Shown here: positions 47,114-56,077 of the stretch, piece after piece
How the letters are laid out: every line of letters begins with the position of its first letter
Position numbering within the stretch: position 1 is the first letter of the stretch
NCBI GenBank assembly: GCA_963969495.1
Contig: OZ018321.1
Coordinates: 70,560,286-70,624,285, forward strand
Direction of reading: 5' to 3'
Source: Ceratothoa steindachneri
Taxonomy: Eukaryota; Arthropoda; Malacostraca; Isopoda; Cymothoidae
DNA length: 64,000 nt
Position numbers and translations under genes: made by a program
The notes under the pieces: generated by a model
Told to the model about the DNA's origin: nothing
Database searches by the model: none
The model's input: the letters and a program-made list of their open reading frames with translations, nothing else

Positions 47114-47664
47114 CTTAATTTATTCACAAAGGAAATACAGGATGTATTTTTATTTAGTTTATTTACTACGAGAAATAAAGAATGTCTGTATTTTTTGTTT
47201 GATTTTAACCTGCCTGAATTACGAGACCCCTCTCCTTTTTTTACTAATCCAGTTCTTACCACTATTTCTTCAGGTCCAACTGAATGTCGTTAATTAGTAT
47301 TCTGCTTTCTCATAGAGGCGACTGCAATCAACTCTACCCTCATTTTAAATTTTTATGTAGTCATCCTAGAGAAATGATAAAATTTCTCTGGATCGTTTAC
47401 CAAATCTGGGAATAAATGCCCAAAGGTCCCAAATTCAGGTCTTCTAGCATTAATTTCATGCACCCATAATCTTCTCTCTCGCCAACGCTTAGGCCAGTTC
47501 AGCCAAAGAAAACACGATATTCCAGCGAGAGCGTCGATGTCAATACTCCTCAAAGGCAGCCTACCTACTACTGCATATTGATTCTGGTAATTCAAAATGA
47601 CTTAAGTTAAATGATTCTCCATGAATTGATTCGATTCAATTCGATTGATTTGAATGCAGCCTTA

Positions 47665-48175
47665 GTCGTATTAGACTCTCTATCTCACTATGTCGGTTGG
47701 CCGGCCCTTCGGTCTCCGTTTCGCTTTTTGGGGGGGGGAGGGAGGTAATAACATTCTACCTATTCGGACCACTGTAACGAAGTTTGAAACCATTATGTTG
47801 TTTTACATTCTCTTTCGAATGATATAATTGCCAAGCTCTACCCAAGTTTAGCCCGGAAATTATTTTGTTTTGTCAATAACATCATAACTATTTGGCCGAT
47901 TCTAACAAATTAAAAACCCTTATGTTGTTTCACATTCTCCTTTGAATGATTTAATTGCAAAAGTCCTTCCCAAGATAGCTGGAGAGTTATTTGGCAATAA
48001 CATCGAAACTATTCGGCCTATTCTAACGATATTCAAAGCTCATATGTTGTTTTACAGTCACTTTCGAATGATATAATTACCAAGGTCATCCCAAGGTTAG
48101 TTCAGGAATTATTGAAAGTTTTGAAGGTCGTAAGGCTGTAAATCAGAATAAGTGAGAGCACGCGACTTTGGACAG
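47665..48175 (-). repeat. Inverted, truncated copy of the 127-bp array
   Basis: The reverse complement matches 38,900-39,780. It shares CTTATTCTGAT, then three ~123-bp units, each with a CATTCGAAAG(A/T)GAATGT-type motif (near 47,808, 47,933 and 48,055 on the plus strand). It then shares a decayed GACC run and GACATAGTG(A/G)GAT. It stops at the Harbinger target site and, on the other side, near 48,175 without reaching an ACACTGG terminus. It is a fragment of a second ACACTGG-family element in opposite orientation. Confidence 0.75.
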
Positions 48176-51004
48176 GAGAGGTTGTTTTACTACCTATTTA
48201 TGTGTCTGGTTTCTCCACCCTTCTACAAATCAAAAATAAGAGCAGGAAATGACTGGTTGTGAACCATTACATGAGATGTGAATTGTCAGCAACAGAACCT
48301 TGGATTTGTCAACTAACTGGAAAGAAACAGTGTTAGCCTTATCACTATGGTGTGATAAAATTTTGGTAAGGTTAAATACAAATACTTTAGATTTTTGATA
48401 TACAAAAATACAGTCACAGTTACAAAGGCTTTTGATTTTGATATAAAAATATATTAATTGAAATTTTAAAACATATATCACAAAAATCTATCAAAATATA
48501 AGATAATTATCTTTGTAATAAACTACTAAGCAAATGTAATCTGTTCATATACATTTTCTTTACCTTGTTTGGCGTGAGGGATTTGGAAGAAAAATTAAGG
48601 GGAGCCAAAAGGTTATTAGAAATTCGTGAAGAAGGAATGGTGTGAAAAGGTTGAGAACCACTGTTATATTTCCTATTTGGTCGCGCTCACCGGAAGCAGT
48701 CGATTTACGGCCAACTGACGGCGGTCCTTTTGGAGTCTATTGTGAAAAGAAAAGAGGGACCACCGCTTGTCTAAAAGTAGAGTCGTCCGACGGTGAATCC
48801 AAATAAAATGATAAGAGAATGGACGCCTAACCCCTAGAAATAAGAGAGCTGGAATCACTCTCTCTTTCCTCTAGAAGAATGTTGTAGGGTCCCTGGCAAA
48901 GCACAGAGGTGCCTCTTCCTCTTCATAATAGGTGCTGTTCGAGAGCGGCACCAAAGTTAGGAAAGGGCAAGTCCCTTTGCTACACAAAAAATATAGGAGG
49001 GAAGACACTCAATCGGGCACAATGGTGCTGTCGTGGTTTACCTCGCCAACTCCAACACTATTGCTGAGTCAGGTCTTGTTGTTTGGCATGCAATCTGAAA
49101 TTTTAGAGAAGATTTGCTTACACATTAAATTTCCTTACTTGATACCACTGAAAAGAAAAGTTAGGGGCTAAAACCTAGGCCAGCAGCTCCCTCCTATCCA
49201 ACCTCGGCTTTTCAGACTTTTCAGCGGTTCGCACTAGGTGAGTTAATGAGTCGTGATCGTACCTCTGCATTGAGGCACACCGAACTTAAGGTTGTCAGTC
49301 GACTGGTGTCTCCCCAATGGCCGCACTCCTAACGAAGCATACAGAGAGTCACAGCAACATGAAGGGTTTTCATAAATGTCCGTACAAATCGTCCATAGCA
49401 AGGACAGGTATTGAAGATCTGTTGTGGCAGACCCAAAGGCGCGAGAATTTAAGTTGTCTTGAAATCTAAAAAGAATTAAAGCCCTACCCCCATAATTTTT
49501 GCAAAATTATCCACCTGATACCCAGGAGCTTTCAATTCCTATTCTCTTCTGACACGGCATGAGCTAGCTGGTCAAGTCTTTAACCATAGGCTGAGGGTAA
49601 GGCGTTAGTTGTAGATAAAAAGATGTACTAAGAGGGAACTAGTGGGAAGCATAACGACTACCCAGGCCCAGTCAGAGAATTGATGTCCACATAGTGGCGG
49701 AGCCTATCTCGCAATTTGCGCTCATGCCGGGAATACATACGGATCATCTAGGTACCAAGTGTAAAAGGTTAGATAGGGTACCTCCTTTAGTGAGGAAATG
49801 AGGAGAGTTGGTACACAAAGTTAGAAAGCAGATGTTAGCGTAAGAAAGTTGAGAGGCTAAACTACGCAAGACCAGGCACAGAGTTACGTCAGCATGACGG
49901 CTAAAAAAACACATCGTTGTGCCCCTTACGGGCGAAATCAAAATGACTGTAGAGAAAACGCCGTGAATGTGTTTCTTATCGCTAGACTTTGTTGTGGAAG
50001 AGTAAAGACGCGAAGTTAAATTTATTCTTTACGTGTGTGAAGGGGGGATATTAAACAAGATTAAGTTGACTAAATTTAAAAAATTTTGATACTTCTTAGA
50101 TAAGAGTGAGTATTCTAAAGGTTGTTAAAATTCTCAAGATTAAGTAAGGTTGCAGAGGGGTTGGATGTCTTGTTAAAAAATTCACCTAATCTTCGAATCA
50201 AGTTTCTGATAGGTGTCCTGGAAAGAGAAAAATAATTGTAACTATAAGTCTGCTTTGGATGCTACGAGCAAATGTTAAAATCTATTTGCCCCCACCCTCC
50301 CCTACCTTTTGGCTCTCAACTGGGTAACGAGAATACGCTGCAACAAAGATAGTAATTATCCCAGTGGAAAACCAAGTTTCTGCTAGGCCAAAAATTACAC
50401 GTTTCTCAGATATGAGAATTAGACAGATGAAAATAATTTCCTCTAACTTCAAGGAGATACGATTTAGGAAGCCATCTGAGAGAGAAATTTAGCGTGGGGT
50501 GAGGGATTGTAATGTAGTGGGATGGGAAGGGGATTTCCTTGTAAGCGTAAGCGAAGCTAAAATTAGGTTCTGTCGAAAAATGTTTAATTATGGATGTAAC
50601 ACAAACGTGACTTGGTGGATGTTTTTATACCCATAGATATATTTATTCCATACTAGGTTGATGGAGTTAGCTTCTTTGATGTCTGCCGGAAGATAACGAG
50701 GTTCTTTTAAGATTAGAAAAAAAGATGAATGTTGGGGTGAAGAGATCGCATATGAACTAGTCACATGGCAATTTTACTTACCCAATTTATGGGTGTAGGG
50801 GCTAGTTTAGGTGTAACAAACAGGAGAAAGGAGGCAGAAAGACTCAATACTCAAGTGACATGCAAAAGATGAGCGGGGAAAAAATTTAATCATGCTATTT
50901 TAGGATAGTTTTTAGTTGAAAAAATGACATGAGAGCGGTTGGTATGAAATAGCTTTTAGGTAGCTATCACCCTGCAGACATAGTAAGCGACCGAATGTCT
51001 TGGT
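48176..51004. other. Spacer, no supported gene
   Basis: AT-rich to 48.6 kb and mixed composition to 50.0 kb. A plus-strand stretch at about 49,020-49,330 reads coherently but with stops (VVYLANSNTIAESGLVVWHA) and may be an unrecognised, old retroelement. The remainder is AT-rich. No confident feature. Confidence 0.4.
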
Positions 51005-51606
51005 CCAAATTTGTCTGACAGAAGTAAAGAAACTCAACCACTACTGTAAAACATATTAACGTATCTTTACAAATGATGTCGAAAAATGTTTCAATTTGAA
51101 TTTTCTCTAAGATTATATATGATAAATATACATTTATTACATATTTAGTTCACAGGAGTTAGAAATGTCCTAAAATTAATGAAATTTTTCTTATTTAGGA
51201 ACATAAAATTAGAGTGGTGTACTAATCCAAAAATACAGCTAGAAGTGGTGATGGACCAACCAGAAAAAAACCCTATTGCGTTATATCTGAATATTTTCCT
51301 AATTTCCAAATTTGTCTGACAGAAGTAAAGAAACTCAACCACTACTGTAAAACATATTAACGTATCTTTACAAATGATGTCGAAAAATGTTTCAATTTGA
51401 ATTTTCTCTAAGATTATATATGATAAATATACATTTATTACATATTTAGTTCACAGGAGTTAGAAATGTCCTAAAATTAATGAAATTTTTCTTATTTAGG
51501 AACATAAAATTAGAGTGGTGTACTAATCCAAAAATACAGCTAGAAGTGGTGATGGACCAACCAGAAAAAAACCCTATTGCGTTATATCTGAATATTTTCC
51601 TAAGTC
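51005..51606. repeat. 301-bp direct tandem duplication, two copies
   Basis: The segment starting CCAAATTTGTCTGACAGAAG at 51,005 and ending TATTTTCCTAA recurs from 51,306 with the same boundaries. By eye the two copies are identical throughout. No gene lies in it: an open frame at 51,145-51,342 (minus) spans the junction and is a by-product. Confidence 0.95.
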
Positions 51607-53626
51607 CCCCAACTATGTAGACCACAAGATAAATCTTTAATTTAATAACAAACCCAACCTCTAATGTCTGCTACCCACTGGAGAAAATATGTAGGTTACA
51701 TTTCAAGGTTTAAACTGTATTATTGCAAATTAAAATAAGATAGGCAGGGACCATACATATACTAATCATACATTAGAAGAATCAATAAATCGTATTCTAA
51801 ATGTGATAGTTCATTTTATTTATCGGTTGAAATCTCGCCAACGCTCCAACGAAGTCAAAACCCTTTAAGGAGAAATAAACTCTATTGTTTGTGACTGATG
51901 CCGCTCATTCCTAACAGTTTAACAAAAAGGAACCACTTTTATCATGTCTAGTGTAAATTAGCTTATTATCTAAACTTCACACTCATTTTTATGATGTAGA
52001 TCTTTGATTGTTTGTTAAACAAGTTTTTCGTTTCTCTCAGTCCTGTTGTCAAATGAGTATTTAACAAACTCCACCTCGATCAGGTCAAATGGATTTACAA
52101 AGCTCCAAAATAATTATAAATTTAGGTGGCCAAATCCTTCAGGAATTTCCACTATATTCCCATTTATGACGACCCTTTAAAGTCTCAACATCGAGGGGGA
52201 TATAGTGGAAATTGCTCAAGGACTTGGCCAACTAAACCTATAACAGCGAAACTCAAGACTCTGCAGCTGTCTTCCTGCCTTATATCAAGGTGAGATCCTC
52301 TCAGGCATGGCTAACATCTGTATTAACAAAGCATTCATTACTCTTAAATATTTAAGTTTAACAGAAAAGGCTCTAAGTAATAAATAAGAGGACAATCTTT
52401 TACTAATAACACTTTTTGCCTCATTTTATAATGACCGCCTGTTAACCATGTCTTAACCACCCGAAGCCTTTTTACCTACTCTGTTCTTCTGATCATCAGC
52501 TCTCTTTCTTCCTTCGAGACTTTCTTTTACTGGTAGGTGTGTTCTTTTCGGAACAAAGCGAAGAATTCTGTAGTGGTTTTTCCCCCTCCATAAGTTTCTT
52601 CAATCAAATATTTTGTCAGGAATATTAGGAACTCCCAAAGGATAAAAATCCAAGTGGAACAAGTCAATGTCCTTGATTACCATGCAAAACACTGAACATC
52701 ACTCGTGATAACAATGAAGAATATACCCCAAAGCCAACTTAAATTCAGCTTGGCGTTTTTATTCCTGATGTTGCTTAAAGGAAGCCTACATTTCCATTTA
52801 AGGGAAGGTTAATTCAAATCACTGAGGTACGTCACCGGGTTGAGTTGCCATTATGATTAACATCGCGGCGTCTTTCCTGTACTGAAGCTTTCCATGATTC
52901 GCACCCTATGTTAAAATCTGGGCTGATTCAATCACCTTTTTATTTGAGGAGATTTAAATGGATGAATAAGAACAATACTCTTCGAAATAATTGGAACATT
53001 TTTCTGGGCCCCAATTAACATGTGCTGGCATCTTATACCGAAGTAATCCGAGTTGACTTCATCAATTTTCAAGTTGCGAGGAGAGAATATGCTCACTGTG
53101 ATTAAGATCAGGAAAATGAAGAAGCTTCTTCCGGTGATCCAGTTGGTCAAGGACACCACTGGAGTGTCGTTTGTCTAAAATACCTATTTATCTCCCAGCC
53201 CCAACATTCCTGCCTTGAGAGAAAGTGGTGCTCGCACTCGGGTCCTCATTTACACATCTTTTAAATATCTCATATTCTTTTTAATTTTTCTTCTGTCTTC
53301 TCCAATCCCCCGCAAAGGTGTAGATGGTGTAATAGGGGTAATAGCGTAATGCCATTGCTACAGCTAAAGCCGGGAAAAACGGCAAGCCCTCCCTATCCTT
53401 GTTCTCGCGGTTAGGTAACTTCCCGGCTGCAATACCTGCAGGACCTGCTGTTATATATTTATCTTACACTTTTTCTCTCTCTCTATCTTCACTACTTTGT
53501 TTACATATCTCTCCTCAGTATCCTTATGAGTGATATAGCTTCTCTGCTATTGCGCCCTAAATTGTGAGGAAAACGAAAAAAAATGACAACATTCATTTCT
53601 CTCAGGACCTCTTTTTTCCGTAAAGG
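51607..53626. other. Spacer with one hairpin repeat, no supported gene
   Basis: AT-rich DNA apart from the inverted repeat at 52,114-52,243. A GC-richer stretch at 53,290-53,460 (AAAGCCGGGAAAAACGGCAAG and following) may be repeat-derived. Short frames (for example 52,932-53,159, minus) have no recognised homology. Confidence 0.45.
52114..52243. repeat. Imperfect 48-bp inverted repeat (hairpin, MITE-like)
   Basis: Left arm 52,114-52,161 and right arm 52,196-52,243 are reverse complements at about 41 of 48 positions, with a 34-base loop. Each arm contains AATTTCCACTATAT and a TTGGCCAA/TGGCCAA-type block near its outer part. Confidence 0.85.
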
Positions 53627-53631
53627 AGGTC

Positions 53632-55101
53632 TGTCGTAGAATGACTCCCGACGATACCATATCTCACACTATTCGTTGAGGGAACTTCCTTAATTATCTT
53701 TAGAGTGCGTTTACTGTCTGGCGGCCGATATTATATATCTTCGATATGCTTAAGAAGTGGAACTGAGCTCAAGGATAATAATGTTGCTATCATTAATAAA
53801 ATAGAGTTTTATTAATAATAACTATAAACAATACACAAAAACGGAAAATATTGACATAAACAGAATGGAAAGGGTCGTGGAGACTCGGGCTAATCCAAGG
53901 ATTTAAGGGATTAAAAAAGGTAAAACAAATATAGAGTTAAAGAGATGGGATGGTTCGATAAACAATTTAAAGCACAGAATAGAATTGATAAAAGGGATCA
54001 ATACTCAAAAGGTGACGTTTGGCTTACGTAACTTTTCATTAGGGTGCAGTGGAAGGTACTTGAAGGAATATTCGGTCCGCTGGCGAGTTCCAGCCGAAGG
54101 GGGGGGATAAAAGAATCCTGACGAGGCGTCTTGGAAAGGAGAACCGTTACTCGAAGAACGGCTTGAAGAACAATGGCTGTTCTACTTTGTTCTCTTCTGA
54201 ACAAAGGGGGGAATGAGAACCGTCTCTTGTCTACGGGCTCAAGAACAATGGCTGTTCTAATGTTGTTCTCCTTTGAACAACAGGGGGGGGGATGAGAACC
54301 GTTTCTTGGCGAAGGGCTCAAAACGAACAATGGCTGTTCTAATGCTGTTCTCCCTTGAAAAACAGGGGGGGGGGGAAGAGAACCGTTTCTTGGCGAAGGG
54401 CTCAAAACGAACAATGGCTGTTCGAATGCTGTTCTCCCTTGAACAACAGGAGGGGATGAGAACCATTTCTTGGCGAAGGGCTCAAAACGAACAATGGCTG
54501 TTCTAATGCTGTTCTCCTTGAACAACAGGGGGGGGATGAGAACCGTTTCTTGGCGAAGGGCTCAAAACGAACAATGGCTGTTCTAATGCTGTTCTCCTTT
54601 AACAACAGGGGGGGGGGAAGCCTTGAGGACTTGTCGTCGGAAAGGCTCGAACCTTTGGCACTCAAGGAATATTGTCCTCCTTCTGGAAAAGTGATGGTGA
54701 ATCTCGAGGTCGAGGTCCCTTGGCACACAAAGGGAGAGAGGGTCGTGGTGATGTTTCGCGACGAAAATCTGGATCTCCAATCTGATCTTAGTGGTAAAGT
54801 TTCCATATAAATAGCCAGGACATCTCCTTGGCGTGGGGGAAAATGGAGTGGAAGCTTGGAGGGAACGCACAGCCGGGCCGGGGAACAATGCCTTATCTGT
54901 TCATAAGCCTAACTCGATCTGGCGAGGTCGGCGTATGGGGGCGAACGGGGGGACGATAACCTCCTTGTTTAAACATTGGCATCCGGTAGCTGAGATAAGA
55001 CTCCAAGCCTCGAATCGAAGATGCACGTGGGCAGCATCGTGGTTTTAAATAATACGGGGTAGGAGTTGAAATTAAACGCAGCTTCAACAGGTTCTATCAC
55101 A
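53632..55101 (-). repeat. 3' LTR (1,470 bp)
   Basis: Plus-strand text starts TGTCGTAGAATGACTCC and ends GGTTCTATCACA. It contains five full copies and a partial copy of an ~80-bp internal tandem repeat with long G runs. Differences from the other LTR include TATCTCACAC versus TATATTACAC and CTGGAAAAG versus CTGGACAAG. Confidence 0.95.
54171..54618. repeat. ~80-bp tandem repeat inside the 3' LTR
   Basis: Units start CAATGGCTGTTCTA at 54,171, 54,245, 54,328, 54,412, 54,492 and 54,572 (lengths 74, 83, 84, 80, 80; the last partial). Each ends GGCTCAAAACGAA. Each contains a poly-G tract of varying length. Each unit also has a GAACAATGGCTGTTC imperfect palindrome at its join with the previous one. 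All three plus-strand frames avoid stops for long stretches, but this reflects the repeat, not a gene. Confidence 0.95.
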
Positions 55102-55114
55102 CCCCTCCATTCCA
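55102..55114 (-). promoter_or_regulatory. Candidate polypurine tract
   Basis: On the minus strand GGAATGGAGGGG directly abuts the 3' LTR start (TGTGATAG), the expected position for plus-strand priming. Confidence 0.55.
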
Positions 55115-55590
55115 GGGGAAGTTGTCACTTCGAAAAAAAAAAGAGAGAAGGGACAACGATAGAGCTCCGTTGTGGGGAACTCGTTTTCTTGTACCAAACG
55201 TACCTTCCTGCACCTAACTAGTATTACCTCAATACATATGATTATTTTGATCTTTAGATTACAGGGGAAAATAACCTTTAATACAACTTAATCAAAGAAA
55301 AAAAAAGGGCATGGAACAATGAATTGATATAAACTTAGTACATACGGGACAAAATAATTTATACGTAAATTAAAAAGAACAAATATATAGACCTAGAAAA
55401 AATTAGACATTGAGCGTTACAAAATTCAGACATATACATTAATTAATTATATTACAAAAGAATCTTAAATTAAGTCGTACAAGACGGTATATACCTACAT
55501 GGAGATACTAATCCTATGAATAGAATTATTCTACGCTATTCGGTAACGCATTTCTACTGAGGGCGTCAGCGACCTGGTTATCGGAACCTT
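55115..55590. other. Non-coding interior of the LTR element
   Basis: AT-rich, without frames. It occupies the place where the integrase gene would lie in a complete element. A T/C-rich (minus-strand) run near 55,131-55,155 is the only notable structure. Confidence 0.6.
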
Positions 55591-55594
55591 TTAT

Positions 55595-56077
55595 CTAATT
55601 TATTTTAAACTGATACTCTTGCAAGAGTAAACTCCAGCGCATGATGCGGCCGTTTGAGTGTCTCAAATTCCTAATATAGGCTAACGGACGGTGGTCGGTT
55701 CCTATTTGAAATTCTTTACATATCAAGTACAGCTTGAATTTGTCTATGACCCAGATAATTGATAGAGCTATCTTTTCTCTAGTGGCATATCTCTTTTCGC
55801 GTGGTAATAATTGACGACTAGCATATGCAACTGGATGACTCGTTCTGTCATCCACGTATTGAAGGAGTACACCTCCAATGCCCTCGTTGATCACGTCGGT
55901 CTTAACCCCAAAGGATTTTTCCGGGTTGGGCAACTTTAAAATGGGGGCAGAAATGAACTTACTTTTAAGCTGATTAAAATGGGAAACAGTGACATCATTC
56001 CAACGTAAACGATCGGGGAAATTCTTTTCCTGAAGGGGGGCATAGGGGGGCCAAAATTGCAGCGAAATTTGGAACAA
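55595..56077 (-). CDS. Retrotransposon RNase H domain (160 codons)
   Basis: Reads FPDRLRWNDVTVSHFNQLKS, then FGVKTDVINEGIGGVLLQ (first catalytic Asp), HPVAYASRQLLPREKRYATR (with the E region) and FQIGTDHRPLAYIRN (catalytic Asp of the TDHxPL motif). It ends RIMRWSLLLQEYQFKIN. This is the RT-associated RNase H of Gypsy-like elements. It overlaps the 3' end of the 627-codon frame by 83 bp in another frame, so one frameshift separates it from the reverse-transcriptase thumb. The connection domain and integrase that should follow are absent. From 55,590 to the LTR is AT-rich non-coding DNA. Confidence 0.75.
   Translation of the reverse strand: MFQISLQFWPPYAPLQEKNFPDRLRWNDVTVSHFNQLKSKFISAPILKLPNPEKSFGVKTDVINEGIGGVLLQYVDDRTSHPVAYASRQLLPREKRYATREKIALSIIWVIDKFKLYLICKEFQIGTDHRPLAYIRNLRHSNGRIMRWSLLLQEYQFKIN

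Larger units (their letters stand above)
46020..47595 (-). pseudogene. HARBI1-like nuclease, two exons, nearly intact
   Basis: Exon 1 (47,595-47,260) encodes FLWLNWPKRWRERRLWVHEI and NARRPEFGTFGHLFPDLVND, continuing to HSVGPEEIV. A donor GTAAGAACT is at 47,259-47,251. The intron (46,661-47,259) holds an (AT)n run. The acceptor TTTTCAG precedes 46,660, where exon 2 begins VSTGESFASLGFQFRTGNST. It goes on through CNAPNCIGSVNGKHF and AVTDAKCCFTLIDVGSYARN (catalytic Asp), then VLFYLIGDEAFPLKPNMMMP (second Asp). A frameshift near 46,105 is needed to reach TVESTFGMLT with the catalytic Glu. Three stops (after RMTT, NTN and IWEY) also break it. Splice sites are intact. Confidence 0.75.
45018..47661. 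mobile_element. PIF/Harbinger element, both ends and both genes present
   Basis: Starts GGCTGCGTTCACACCGAGCG; the reverse complement of its right end gives GGCTGCATTCAAATCAATCG. Both continue through AATCGAATCAATTCAT. TTA flanks it on each side (45,015-45,017 and 47,662-47,664), the three-base target duplication typical of PIF/Harbinger. It encodes a HARBI1-like nuclease (minus) and a MADF/BESS accessory protein (plus). The left end carries a second, direct copy of the terminal repeat at about 45,112-45,162. The nuclease has a few stops and one frameshift, so this copy is recently dead. Confidence 0.85.

Noticed and set aside
43524..47664. hAT relic continuing beyond the Harbinger element
   Set aside because: After the right TTA the sequence is the inverted 127-bp array, not the missing hAT C-terminus.
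48673..49941. Frames at 48.7, 48.9 and 49.7 kb as genes or a sixth LINE copy
   Set aside because: Some protein-like stretches, but no motif matched the LINE family and stops are frequent.
54165..54620. GAACA-N5-TGTTC palindromes as steroid-receptor response elements
   Set aside because: The spacing is five, not the three expected of that element, so only a generic palindrome can be claimed.
54273..54888. Several 69-175 codon frames on both strands within the LTR
   Set aside because: Generated by an ~80-bp repeat that lacks stops. They repeat the same short peptide and recur in the other LTR.
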